A stretch of DNA of 49,755 bases from positions 1-49,755 of the forward strand of contig JACPNS010000001.1 of assembly GCA_016185345.1 (NCBI GenBank), written 5' to 3'. Under the pieces are notes generated by a model. The model was not told the DNA's origin. It searched no databases and saw only the letters and a program-made list of their open reading frames with translations. Positions 27,130 to 35,634 of the stretch are shown here, piece after piece. Each line of letters starts with the position of its first letter. Within the stretch, counting starts at the first letter, position 1. The position numbers were made by a program, and so were the translations under genes. The stretch comes from Solirubrobacterales bacterium. Its GTDB lineage: Bacteria > Actinomycetota > Thermoleophilia > Solirubrobacterales > JACPNS01.

Positions 27130-27582
27130 ATGCGCGTCGCGGTGCTGACGATCAGCAGCTCGCGCAAAGAGCACAACGACGCCAGCGGCGACGCGCTCGT
27201 TGAGGCGATCGACGCGGCAGGGTTTGACCTCTCCGCTCGGGAGCTTGTCTCTGATGATCGCTCTGCAATCGAGTCGAAGTTGAAGTCACTCGCCGGCGTT
27301 GCGGACTGCGTACTCACGACGGGCGGCACCGGGATCACCGCCGACGATGTGACACCTGAGGCAACTCTGGCCGTATGCGATCGCGAAGTTCCGGGCATCG
27401 CCGAGGCGCTGCGTGCTTCGTCAACGGCGGAGACGCCGATGGCGATGCTCTCGCGGGCCGTCGCAGGGACGCTCGGGAACACGCTCATCGTGAACCTTCC
27501 CGGCAGTCCGAAGGCCTGCCGCCATTGCTTCGCAGCGTTGGAGCCTGTGCTCGAACACGCATCGGCCCAGTTGAACCGCTGA
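27130..27582 (+). CDS. mogA: Molybdopterin adenylyltransferase MogA/MoaB
   Basis: Adenylates molybdopterin ready for MoeA. The 150 residues carry the MPT-binding signature VLTTGGTGITADDVTPEAT and the loop IVNLPGSPKACRHCF. The N terminus MRVAVLTISSSRKEHNDASG is standard. Its last 98 bases overlap the 3' end of modC on the other strand, an unusually long tail-to-tail overlap. Confidence 0.93.
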   Translation: MRVAVLTISSSRKEHNDASGDALVEAIDAAGFDLSARELVSDDRSAIESKLKSLAGVADCVLTTGGTGITADDVTPEATLAVCDREVPGIAEALRASSTAETPMAMLSRAVAGTLGNTLIVNLPGSPKACRHCFAALEPVLEHASAQLNR

Positions 27583-28186
27583 CGGTGCGTGCTGGCTGCT
27601 CGATGCGGCCGCGCTCAATCCGAAGAATGCTCGCGCAGATGCGACGAAGTCGCGGGAGGTCGTGGCCCGCGATCACAATCGGCGCGCCACCGATGTTCGC
27701 TCGGTGGAGGATGAACTGTTCGACCAGTTCGGCTGAGTCGAGATCCAGCCCGGCGAACGGTTCGTCGAGCAAATACATCTCGCGTGAAGGCACGAGCGCC
27801 CGTGCCAGCGCGGCGCGTCGGCGCTGACCTCCAGATAGCGCCGCCGGGAGATTCTTGGCGCTGGCAAGCAGGCCGAGTTCGTCGAGAGCGCGTTCGCCGA
27901 TCTCACGTGCTTCACGCTTTCGCATCCCTGACGCGCGCAACGGATAGGCGACGTTGTCGAGAGCGGACATGTGCGGGAACAGCCCGTCACGCTGACCGAG
28001 GTAGCCGACCTCGAGGTCTGGAATCGAGCCGCGTGCTTCGGGCTCGAGTCCGGCGAGGGCGCGGATGATGCTGGACTTTCCCGAGCCAGATGGTCCCACC
28101 AGCGCGACCGCGCCTTCGATCCTTAGACTCACATCGACATCAAACTCCGTGCGCTCCAGACGCACTTCTGCATTGACCGTGCTCAT
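27485..28186 (-). CDS. modC: Molybdate-type ABC transporter ATPase ModC
   Basis: An ATP-binding subunit of 233 residues. The ATG at 28186 overlaps the modB stop (ATGA) and has GGAG upstream; an in-frame ATG at 28198 is less likely. Walker A is GPSGSGKSS, the signature is LSGGQRRRAALARAL, and Walker B is MYLLDEP. The C-terminal molybdate-sensing TOBE domain of classic ModC is largely missing, replaced by a short basic tail, so regulation by bound molybdate is not expected. It is the last gene of the nitrate operon. Confidence 0.82.
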   Translation of the reverse strand: MSTVNAEVRLERTEFDVDVSLRIEGAVALVGPSGSGKSSIIRALAGLEPEARGSIPDLEVGYLGQRDGLFPHMSALDNVAYPLRASGMRKREAREIGERALDELGLLASAKNLPAALSGGQRRRAALARALVPSREMYLLDEPFAGLDLDSAELVEQFILHRANIGGAPIVIAGHDLPRLRRICASILRIERGRIEQPARTVSGSTGPMRVRAQAPTLRSNGGRPSDCREGSR

Positions 28187-28992
28187 CGCGTCTCCCACTG
28201 GGGACGCGATCCGTAGATTCGGGCGGCTACTGAGATCGCGATCGTCAATACGAGCAGCAGTACGGCCAGCGCAAAAGCGGCGTCCTCGTTCGCGTCGAGC
28301 GAGCCGTAGATCGCCAACGTGATCGTCTGCGTGACTCCGGCGACGCTTCCGGCGAAGATCATCGTCGCGCCGAACTCTCCAAGCGCACGCGCGCCCGAGA
28401 GCGCCAGCCCGCTGAGCATTCCGCTCCTGGCAAGCGGCAGCTCGACCTGCATGAAGTGACGCATCGGGCCCGCTCCGGTGGTCCGCGCGGATTCGAGCAC
28501 GTCGGGCTCACAGGCCGAAAAGGCCGTCTGCGCCTGGCGGATGTAAAGCGGCGCCGCGACGAAGGTGAGCGCGAACACCACGGCCACGCGGGTGAACGAA
28601 ACCTGCAGTCCAAACTGCGCCAGCAGTTCGCCGATCGGACCGCCCTCGCCGAACGCCGCGAGCAGCGCGATCCCGGCGACTGCCGGCGGCAGAACGAGCG
28701 GGAGATCAAAGAGGACCTCGAGAGCGCTGAGCAAGGGGCCACGCTCGCCGCGGGCGAGGAGGTATGCGACCGGAGTCCCGAAGGCAACGATCAGCAACAG
28801 CGCGCAGGTGACGGCGCCAAGGCTGATCATCAGCGCGTACATCGACTCGGGTCGAGCGAGTTCTTGCAAGGCCGTGTGTGGCGAGATCTGCGTCACGAGC
28901 GCGAGCAGCGGGACGAGAACAAATGCAGCCGCGACTCCGACCGCCAGGGCAAAGCCGGTGCCCGCCAAGCGCTTGTGCGCCAGCGCGGTCAC
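28183..28992 (-). CDS. modB: Molybdate-type ABC transporter permease ModB
   Basis: A 269-residue inner-membrane permease with about six helices and the permease-ATPase coupling loop in SARTTGAGPMRHFMQVELPLARSGMLSGLALSGARALGEFG, where the E-A-A-x3-G-type motif is replaced by the ModB/CysT-like form. It starts at a GTG five bases after moaA. No ModA binding protein is encoded next to it. Tungstate or sulfate specificity cannot be excluded, but the Moco setting favours molybdate. Confidence 0.82.
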   Translation of the reverse strand: MTALAHKRLAGTGFALAVGVAAAFVLVPLLALVTQISPHTALQELARPESMYALMISLGAVTCALLLIVAFGTPVAYLLARGERGPLLSALEVLFDLPLVLPPAVAGIALLAAFGEGGPIGELLAQFGLQVSFTRVAVVFALTFVAAPLYIRQAQTAFSACEPDVLESARTTGAGPMRHFMQVELPLARSGMLSGLALSGARALGEFGATMIFAGSVAGVTQTITLAIYGSLDANEDAAFALAVLLLVLTIAISVAARIYGSRPQWETR

Positions 28993-28997
28993 GGGGT

Positions 28998-29993
28998 TCA
29001 GCCGCCGATCTGGGACATGCTTCGTCCGGGTTGCGTGAAGAATTCGTTGCCGATCTGATGGCCAATGGGCTTGCGCCAGATCGCGCTGCTGATCAAGTCT
29101 TCGAGTTCTCCGTTGGTGACGCCGTCGCGCATCGGGCCGCGTAGGTCGGTCTCGCCGAGGGCGAAGAGGCAGGTTCTGAGCTGACCGTCAGCGGTCAGGC
29201 GCGCGCGATCGCAGGTGCCGCAGAACGGTTCGCTCACCGGGCTGACGAAACCCAGCTCACCGGCGTTGTCGGCAAAGGCGAAACGGCTGGATGTCGCAGC
29301 CGACTCATTGGGCAACGGCACAAGGTCGTGCACCGACTCGACGACCCTGCGGATCTCGGCGCCGGTGAGCAGGACGTCGTCACTCCACTTCTCATCAGCA
29401 TCGAGTGGCATGAATTCGAGGAAACGCACGACGTACGGCTTGCGCCTGGCGAGCTCTGCGAAGCCGAGAATCTCGAGGTCAGACATGCCGCGCACGGCCA
29501 CGACGTTCACCTTGATCGGCCCGAGCTGCGGATACCTCTCAAGCGCGGCAAGACCAGACAGCACCTTCTGAAGTCCGTTGCGACGCGTGATTTCGCGGTA
29601 TCGCTCTGGCGTCAGAGCATCGAGGCTCACGTTCACGCGCGTAAGTCCCGCATCGATCAGTGGCTCGATCATCGACTCGAGCAGGATGCCGTTGGTAGTG
29701 AGCGAAATGTCCTCGATCGCGTGGATCGCCGCAATGCGTTCGACCAGTTCGGGGAGTCCGCGCCGCACCAGCGGTTCGCCGCCGGTCAGGCGCACGCTGC
29801 GCACCCCAAGCTCGGCAAACAGCGACACGAGGCGCTCGATCTCTGCGAACTCGAGCTCCTCCTCCTTCGGGGCCCACGCGAGACCCTCGGCTGGCATGCA
29901 GTAGTGGCAGCGAAGATTGCAGCGGTCGGTCACGGAGATGCGCAGATCGCCGATCTCCCGTCCGAAGGTGTCAACCAATGCGCCGCGCGTCAT
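28998..29993 (-). CDS. moaA: GTP 3',8-cyclase MoaA
   Basis: The radical SAM enzyme starting molybdenum cofactor synthesis from GTP. The 331 residues begin at the ATG at 29993. The first cluster is bound by Cys25, Cys29, Cys32 (TDRCNLRCHYCMP), the SAM motif includes RLTGGEPLVRRGL, the second cluster is in CGTCDRARLTADGQLRTCL, and the chain ends in the conserved QIGG. It is within the nitrate operon, four bases after nirD. Confidence 0.95.
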   Translation of the reverse strand: MTRGALVDTFGREIGDLRISVTDRCNLRCHYCMPAEGLAWAPKEEELEFAEIERLVSLFAELGVRSVRLTGGEPLVRRGLPELVERIAAIHAIEDISLTTNGILLESMIEPLIDAGLTRVNVSLDALTPERYREITRRNGLQKVLSGLAALERYPQLGPIKVNVVAVRGMSDLEILGFAELARRKPYVVRFLEFMPLDADEKWSDDVLLTGAEIRRVVESVHDLVPLPNESAATSSRFAFADNAGELGFVSPVSEPFCGTCDRARLTADGQLRTCLFALGETDLRGPMRDGVTNGELEDLISSAIWRKPIGHQIGNEFFTQPGRSMSQIGG

Positions 29994-29997
29994 CGCT

Positions 29998-30354
29998 CTA
30001 CTCCGACTCTCCGGGCAACAGCCAGACCGTTCCATCGCGTACTTCGAGCGGGTAGGTCTGAACGGTTTCGCTCTGGTCCTTTACGGTGCCATCGCGAAGG
30101 TCGATACGCCAGCCATGAAGCGGACAGGTCACGCATGCGTCGGCGAGGATTCCGTCCGAAAGCGGCCCGCCCTGATGCGGGCAGTCGTTGTCGATCGCGA
30201 AGAATCCGGCGGCGGTGTTGAACACCCCAACGCGACGGTTGACCAACGCGACGCTGCGGCCTTCGCCGAACGGAACGTCGGCCTCCAGGCAGATCGCAAT
30301 CGCACCCTGCGGGAGCGACGGATCTGTACCGACGGCCGTCTCGAGCGGTCTCAT
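29998..30354 (-). CDS. nirD: Nitrite reductase small subunit NirD, Rieske type
   Basis: A 118-residue Rieske [2Fe-2S] protein forming the small subunit of NADH-dependent assimilatory nitrite reductase. Cluster ligands are Cys58/His60 (DCPHQGG) and Cys77/His80 (CPLHGW). The ATG at 30354 overlaps the nirB stop by ATGA; the frame is open upstream but that is within nirB. Unlike NirD proteins that lost the ligands, this one keeps all four. Confidence 0.93.
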   Translation of the reverse strand: MRPLETAVGTDPSLPQGAIAICLEADVPFGEGRSVALVNRRVGVFNTAAGFFAIDNDCPHQGGPLSDGILADACVTCPLHGWRIDLRDGTVKDQSETVQTYPLEVRDGTVWLLPGESE

Positions 30355-32783
30355 GCATTTCCTCCTTCGATCAGCGCTGCGGCCGGTGGACCGACCGGTG
30401 CCAGCGCGGGCTCGCTGTCGAGCTCTGAGAACTGCCTGGGATGTACGGGGTTGTTGCGTTCGAGCCACGGGTCCACGACCGCGGCCTTCGCGATGCGGAA
30501 GCGCTCACGCAGACGGTCGGGTTCGCCCGATTCCTCATTGAGGATCGCTTCCTTTATGAAGTCAAGTCCGACGCGTTCCACGTAGCCATATGTGCGTTCG
30601 AGGTACTCCGCGTTCTCGCGGTAGTGCTGAAGGAAGGTCGTCGAAATGCGCATCGCTTCGGCCTTCGTGTCCACTGTCGCGAGGATGTCGCCTTCGCGAA
30701 CAGAAGCTCCGGCAGCTCCGCCGATACGGATCTGCCAGCCGCCTTCGACGGCGATCAATCCGATGTCCTTGGTACTTGCCTCGGCGCAGTTGCGCGGGCA
30801 TCCCGAGACGGCGGCCTTGACTTTGTGCGGCGTGTAGAGACCCTCCCACTCGTGCTCGAGTTCGATGCCGGTCGCGATCGAGTCATCAAGACCGAAGCGA
30901 CAGAAGTTCTCGCCGACGCAGGTTTTCACAGTTCTTACCGCCTTGGCATAGGCGTGACCAGAGGGCATGTCGAGCTCTTCCCAGATCGCCGGCAGGTCTT
31001 CCTTCTTGATGCCAAGCAGGTCGATCCGCTGACCACCGGTGATCTTCACCATCGGCACGTTGTACTTGTCAGCGACGTCAGCGATTCGGCGCAATTCGTC
31101 GGGAGAGGTCACGCCGCCGTAGATGCGCGGCACGACCGAAAACGTTCCGTCCTTCTGGATGTTCGCGTGGACGCGGTCATTGATATACCGCGCGTGGCGC
31201 TCCTCGCGGTGGCGGTTGTCGTTGATCTCGGAAACGAGATATGCGATGCCCGGCTTGCATCCACCACATTCGCGGGTAGCGCCGCAGCACTCGGCAACTT
31301 CGCTGACCGACTTCGCGCCGTTCTCGCGGATCGAATTGGCGATGTCCTCGCCGGTGAGTTTGCGGCATGGGCAGAGATAGGCCTGCTCGTCGCCGGCGCC
31401 GCCGGTTTCGATCTGGACCAATTCAGTGACGAGTGACCTGCACGTTCCGCATCCGGCGCCGGCGCGCGTGACGGCAACTACCTCCTGGGTGCCGGTAAGT
31501 CCACGCTCGCGAATCGCATCGACGATCTCGCCCTTGCAGACTCCGTTGCAGTTGCAGACCTGGGCGCTGTCAGGCAGTTCGGCCGCCGTGGCCTCGCTCG
31601 CTTTGGAGAGCGTCTCGAGCGGGTTGATCACCTCGGCGCCGGTCTTGGCTTTGTCGAGGAGCAGCTCGTAGCCGCGCGTGTCGCCCATCAGCACGGCACC
31701 CGTGAGCTTGCCGTTGATAACTGCGAGCTTGCGGTAGACGCCCGCTTCGGGATCGCTGACCGTCACGGTCTCGCCGCTCGCGATGTCACCGATCGAAACG
31801 AGGTCGACGCCCATCACCTTGAGTTTGGCGCTCGGGATCGATCCGCTGTAGGCCGCGGCGTCGATTCCGGCGATGTTGCGCGCGGCAACCTCGCACTGGT
31901 CATAGATCGGGGCGACGATTCCATAGACGATGCCGTTGTGCTGGGCGCACTCTCCGACCGCAAACACGCCCGCCGCCGAGGTCTGCATCGCGTCGTCAAC
32001 GACCACACCGCGCTCCACGTTCAAGCCGGCTTCCTTCGCCAGGTCAGTTCGTGAGCTGATTCCAACGCTCATCACGACGAAGTCGCAGTCGAGCGTGTCG
32101 CCGTCGGCGAAGCGCAGGCCGGTCGCGTGATCCTCGCCCATGATCTCCACGGTCGATCGCTCAGTGAGAACCTCGACGTTGATTTCCTTCATCGCCGCGA
32201 GCAAGAGGTCCGCTGCGGGTTGGTCCAGCTGGCGCTCCATCAGGCGATCCATCAGGTGCACGACTGTGACGTCGCAACCGAGCGCCGCCAAAGCCTTCGC
32301 AGCCTCGAGGCCAAGCAATCCGCCGCCGATCACGGCCGCGCGTCTGCCCGGCGCTGCCTTCTCGACGATCATCTCGCAGTCGACCGGGTAGCGGTATAGA
32401 TAGACGCCGTCGCGGTCGATCCCCGCGATCGGCGGCACGAGCGCTTCACTGCCGGTCGCAAGGCAGACGCTGTCGAACTCGCGCGACTCGTCGCCGAGCG
32501 TCACGATGCGTGTTGTTGTGTCCACGGCACTCACGCGCTCGCCGACCACGCACTCAATCTTGTTGTCCTCGTACCACTCATCCGGGCGCAGGCGCAGGTC
32601 TGCGACCTCGGCACCCTTCTCGATCAGCTCGGTGAGACGAACGCGGTCATAAGGCAGGTGCGCCTCACCGCAGTAGAGCGTGATCGGCAGGTTGCTGTCG
32701 TGCTTGCGTACCGCCTCGATCAGTGCCTGGGCGGCCATTCCGCCGCCGATCACTGCAAGGCCCTTGGGCGCTGCGTTGCTCAT
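30351..32783 (-). CDS. nirB: NADH-dependent nitrite reductase large subunit NirB
   Basis: A six-electron reductase converting nitrite to ammonium in the cytoplasm. The 810 residues contain the FAD/NAD module (GGGMAAQA at 13-20, GGGLLGLE at 153-160), two BFD-type [2Fe-2S] regions (Cys 410, 412, 445, 448 and Cys 471, 473, 506, 509), and the siroheme/[4Fe-4S] domain with Cys622, Cys628, Cys662 and Cys666. All modules are intact. It overlaps the Cys4 protein gene upstream and nirD downstream. Confidence 0.96.
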   Translation of the reverse strand: MSNAAPKGLAVIGGGMAAQALIEAVRKHDSNLPITLYCGEAHLPYDRVRLTELIEKGAEVADLRLRPDEWYEDNKIECVVGERVSAVDTTTRIVTLGDESREFDSVCLATGSEALVPPIAGIDRDGVYLYRYPVDCEMIVEKAAPGRRAAVIGGGLLGLEAAKALAALGCDVTVVHLMDRLMERQLDQPAADLLLAAMKEINVEVLTERSTVEIMGEDHATGLRFADGDTLDCDFVVMSVGISSRTDLAKEAGLNVERGVVVDDAMQTSAAGVFAVGECAQHNGIVYGIVAPIYDQCEVAARNIAGIDAAAYSGSIPSAKLKVMGVDLVSIGDIASGETVTVSDPEAGVYRKLAVINGKLTGAVLMGDTRGYELLLDKAKTGAEVINPLETLSKASEATAAELPDSAQVCNCNGVCKGEIVDAIRERGLTGTQEVVAVTRAGAGCGTCRSLVTELVQIETGGAGDEQAYLCPCRKLTGEDIANSIRENGAKSVSEVAECCGATRECGGCKPGIAYLVSEINDNRHREERHARYINDRVHANIQKDGTFSVVPRIYGGVTSPDELRRIADVADKYNVPMVKITGGQRIDLLGIKKEDLPAIWEELDMPSGHAYAKAVRTVKTCVGENFCRFGLDDSIATGIELEHEWEGLYTPHKVKAAVSGCPRNCAEASTKDIGLIAVEGGWQIRIGGAAGASVREGDILATVDTKAEAMRISTTFLQHYRENAEYLERTYGYVERVGLDFIKEAILNEESGEPDRLRERFRIAKAAVVDPWLERNNPVHPRQFSELDSEPALAPVGPPAAALIEGGNA

Positions 32784-33115
32784 GATGCCCTCTCTTCGTT
32801 GCCAGTTTGTTGATGGGCTCGCGGTCGCGGGGCTCGCACGATCGTTCCGTCGTGCGCGATGCGCGGAACGCCGCCGCGCGCGAGTTCCTGGTCCTTGTAA
32901 CGACGAAGACCTTTAAAAATGCATTGCGAAAACCATTCGCCAGCTGGGTGGTAGAGCTTTACCCACTGCTTGTGCGCGGTGCACCAGCCGAAGTTCAGTC
33001 CACTCTCGTCGCGCTCGAAGTTCTTGCAGTCGCGGCAGTCGCGCAGCTTCACGCGGCGCTCGTCGACGACGTCGTCGAGCATGCGCAATGTGCCGTCCTG
33101 GTTGATCGCGTCCAC
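32780..33115 (-). CDS. Small four-cysteine protein between molybdoenzyme and NirB
   Basis: A 111-residue protein of no family I can name. The GTG start overlaps the molybdoenzyme stop (TAGTG) and the end overlaps the nirB start (ATGA), so it is certainly part of the operon. Cys27, Cys30, Cys45 and Cys65 (spacing x2, x14, x19) lie in an aromatic context (DCRDCKNFERD, GWCTAHKQW, WFSQCIFKG), which suggests one Fe-S cluster, HiPIP-like in spacing, or a zinc site. The tail is basic and probably disordered. No signal peptide is present, so it acts in the cytoplasm. An electron-transfer partner for the molybdoenzyme is inferred from position. Confidence 0.78.
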   Translation of the reverse strand: MDAINQDGTLRMLDDVVDERRVKLRDCRDCKNFERDESGLNFGWCTAHKQWVKLYHPAGEWFSQCIFKGLRRYKDQELARGGVPRIAHDGTIVRAPRPRAHQQTGNEERAS

Positions 33116-33771
33116 TACGCCTCCTCGAGAAGATGGAATCGGTCGATCAGGCCCTGAGGAACCGCGCCGTCGACGTCGCCGACCTTGGTCTCCCACGGAC
33201 CTGCGTCCATGTGGTCGGTGAGGCTCAGCGCGCAGACCCACTTGACGCCCTTGTAGCCCCAGAGGTATGGCGGCTGCAGCCAGCGCACCGGACCGCCATG
33301 AATCACGGGCAGTGCCTCGCCCTCGAGCTCAAGTGCGAACCAGCCATCACGCGCCTGCTCGATCGGGACGCAGGACGCATAGGGACTGTCGGCCGCAGCG
33401 AAACGCACGTGCGTCGCGGCAGCCTGGACTCCGGCGGCGTCGATCAACTTGCCCGCCGGTACCCCGACCCAATTGACCTTCGGTCGGCTCCAACCCCAGA
33501 CACAGTGGAAATCGCTACTGATCGGCTCGGTGCCGAACGAGCGCAGCGTTTCGAGTGAAAACTCAATGGGCACATCGACGAGGCCGCCGACGGAGACCGT
33601 CCACTCATCGCGCTGCGGCGGTTCGAGTTCAAGGTGCACAGGCGCAAGCTGATCAATCAGCCGCTGGACTCGCGGCTTCCCGTTCTCGAACGGCAATGGC
33701 GACGGGCGGTCTCCCGCTCCACCCGACGCCACCTCGCCATCCTGGCTCTCACTGTTCATCCGTGAACTCAT
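33115..33771 (-). CDS. SUOX/YedY-fold molybdopterin oxidoreductase, candidate nitrate reductase
   Basis: A 218-residue protein consisting of a single Oxidoreductase_molyb domain. The start at 33771 follows GAGG; an ATG at 33759 is possible. Cys90 in SSDFHCVWGWSRP is the predicted molybdenum ligand and HGGPVRWLQPPYLWGYKGVKW (157-177) is the cofactor-binding strand. There is no Mo-co dimerisation domain, heme domain or Tat signal, so it is cytoplasmic. The closest look is to the YuiH/sulfite-oxidase-like bacterial group of unknown substrate. Its position between nrtABC/tatA and nirBD is that of the assimilatory nitrate reductase, which is missing here. Eukaryotic nitrate reductases use the same fold. 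Confidence 0.87.
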   Translation of the reverse strand: MSSRMNSESQDGEVASGGAGDRPSPLPFENGKPRVQRLIDQLAPVHLELEPPQRDEWTVSVGGLVDVPIEFSLETLRSFGTEPISSDFHCVWGWSRPKVNWVGVPAGKLIDAAGVQAAATHVRFAAADSPYASCVPIEQARDGWFALELEGEALPVIHGGPVRWLQPPYLWGYKGVKWVCALSLTDHMDAGPWETKVGDVDGAVPQGLIDRFHLLEEA

Positions 33772-33781
33772 TTCCTCGCCA

Positions 33782-33949
33782 TCAGACCTTGTCCGCGTCG
33801 GGCTTGCTCTCCGAGCTGACCGACTGCTTGAACTCACGCATTCCGCCGCCCAGGCCGCGACCAAGTTCAGGCAGCTTCTTTGGTCCGAAGACGACGAGCG
33901 CGATCGCCAGGACAATTCCTATTTCCAGCGGTCCGATTCCGGGCATCAT
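33782..33949 (-). CDS. tatA: TatA-like twin-arginine translocase subunit
   Basis: A 55-residue protein. The sequence begins MMPGIGPLEIGIVLAIALVV, giving one short membrane helix, then the hinge FGPKKLPELGRGLGGG and an amphipathic helix (MREFKQSV), all hallmarks of TatA/E. The start at 33949 overlaps the ABC ATPase stop. No tatC is nearby. Within this operon the obvious client is the substrate-binding protein NrtA, which has a twin-arginine lipoprotein signal. Confidence 0.9.
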   Translation of the reverse strand: MMPGIGPLEIGIVLAIALVVFGPKKLPELGRGLGGGMREFKQSVSSESKPDADKV

Positions 33950-34749
33950 GCTGCTTCCTCCGTGACTTCAGGGATCGCCAACTCGTGTTCGAGCAGGTAG
34001 ACGAGTCGCTCGCGGACGCGCTGAAATTCCGGATCGCGCGCGATCTCTGCGCGGTCACGCGGGCGCTCGATGTTCACTTCGATGATTTCTGCAATCGAAG
34101 GCTTCGGCGGGTTACCCATCACGACGATGCGGTCGGCCAGGAAGATCGCCTCCTCGATTCCGTGCGTGACCATCACGACGGTCTCGGTCTCGGCCTCCTT
34201 GGACCACATGTCGATCAGCTGCTGCTGCAGGTTGGAGCGCGTCAGCGCGTCGAGCGCGCCGAACGGTTCGTCGAGCAGCAGGACCTTGGGGCCGACGGCG
34301 AAGGCACGTGCAACCGCAGTGCGCTGGCGCATGCCGCCGGAGATCTCGCCCGGCTTCTTGTCTTTGTGAATCCACAGGCCCGTGCTCCGGATGTATTTTT
34401 CGGCGATCGCACGATTGTCGTCGGCCGAGCGATCCTTGCGTGCCGAGAGCGTTGCCTCGACGACGTTGTCGTAGACCGACATCCATGGCAGCAGCGAGTA
34501 ATTCTGAAAGACGATCGCGCGGTCGGGACCGGGGCCTTCGACGCGAAAGCCGTCGAGCACGACCTTTCCGCTGGTTGCCGGCTCCAGGCCGCCGATCACA
34601 TTGAGCAGAGTTGATTTGCCGCAGCCGCTGTGCCCGATGATCGCTACAAACTCGCCCGTCTCGATCGCCAGGTCAACGCCGCGGAGCACCTCCTGCGAAC
34701 CCGACGTGGTGCTGAACGACTTTCGAATCGCAGTGATGTCAAGCGACAT
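33946..34749 (-). CDS. nrtD: Nitrate-type ABC transporter ATPase (NrtC/D, SsuB-like)
   Basis: A 267-residue ATPase. Walker A is GHSGCGKSTLLN, the signature ISGGMRQRTAVARA, Walker B VLLLDEPFGALDA, and the H-loop VTHGIEEAIFLADR. The C-terminal segment VVMGNPPKPSIAEIIEVNI is typical of the nitrate/taurine/sulfonate group. There is no fused substrate-binding domain as in cyanobacterial NrtC. It follows the permease without a gap (TAAATG). Confidence 0.9.
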   Translation of the reverse strand: MSLDITAIRKSFSTTSGSQEVLRGVDLAIETGEFVAIIGHSGCGKSTLLNVIGGLEPATSGKVVLDGFRVEGPGPDRAIVFQNYSLLPWMSVYDNVVEATLSARKDRSADDNRAIAEKYIRSTGLWIHKDKKPGEISGGMRQRTAVARAFAVGPKVLLLDEPFGALDALTRSNLQQQLIDMWSKEAETETVVMVTHGIEEAIFLADRIVVMGNPPKPSIAEIIEVNIERPRDRAEIARDPEFQRVRERLVYLLEHELAIPEVTEEAA

Positions 34750-35634
34750 TTAGACCATCTCCTTATAGGCAACGCGGGCTTGCAAGCGGCCAAAGCCGAA
34801 GTCGAGTGCCATGCCGATGAAGCCGATCAGGAAGATCGCCGCCGCGACGTTGGCGAGGTTCGACGCGTTGTATGCGTCCCAGACGTAGAAGCCGATTCCG
34901 GTCCCGCCCGAGAGCATTTCGGCCGCGACGATCACCATCCAGGCGATGCCCATCGAGATGCGCATTCCAGTCACCACCGACGGCAGGCTGTAAGGCAACA
35001 GCACGTGGCGCACGTACTTGACCCGACTGAACTGGAAGACCCGCGCAACGTTTTTGTGGGCCTGCGGGACCGACGAGACGCCGAAGGCGGTATTCAGGAG
35101 CGTCGGCCAGATTGAGGTGATGAAGATCACGAAGATCGCGGCCAACGGCGCAGCCTTGAGAACGACCAGTCCGAGCGGAAACCAGGCCAGCGGCGATACC
35201 GGGCGCAGCAACTGCACTACTGGATTGAACATCGCCCAAGCTGACTTGCTCGCTCCCATCAGAAATCCAAACGGGACGGCGACTACGGTCGCGATTCCGA
35301 ACCCGATGAACACGCGTTGCAGCGAAGTCACCAGCTGGATTCCAATCCCCTTGTCATTGGGGCCGTTGTCCTGAAACGGAGTCCTCAGAAGTTCGATCAG
35401 CGCGCTGATCGATTCTGCTGGAGTGGGCAGTCCATCGGAGAAGGCCGCGATCATCGCCCAGAGGGCGAATAGCGCGGCAAATCCCGCGGTTCCCAGGGCG
35501 ATCGTCAGGCCGACGCTCCCGAGCCGATCGACGAGCTTGCCGCCACGTTGGGCGGCTGACCGGCGCGGTGCCTTGTCGAGCCGGGCAGCTCCGGCCTCTG
35601 CCGCGACCGCTTCGATGTGGGTATCGGGGGTCAT
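34750..35634 (-). CDS. nrtB: Nitrate-type ABC transporter permease
   Basis: A 294-residue permease with about six helices. The coupling motif is around KYVRHVLLPYSLPSVVTGMRISMGIAWMVIVAAEML, typical of the NrtB/SsuC/TauC family. The N-terminal 25 residues are charged and cytoplasmic. The ATG overlaps the nrtA stop by four bases. Confidence 0.9.
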   Translation of the reverse strand: MTPDTHIEAVAAEAGAARLDKAPRRSAAQRGGKLVDRLGSVGLTIALGTAGFAALFALWAMIAAFSDGLPTPAESISALIELLRTPFQDNGPNDKGIGIQLVTSLQRVFIGFGIATVVAVPFGFLMGASKSAWAMFNPVVQLLRPVSPLAWFPLGLVVLKAAPLAAIFVIFITSIWPTLLNTAFGVSSVPQAHKNVARVFQFSRVKYVRHVLLPYSLPSVVTGMRISMGIAWMVIVAAEMLSGGTGIGFYVWDAYNASNLANVAAAIFLIGFIGMALDFGFGRLQARVAYKEMV

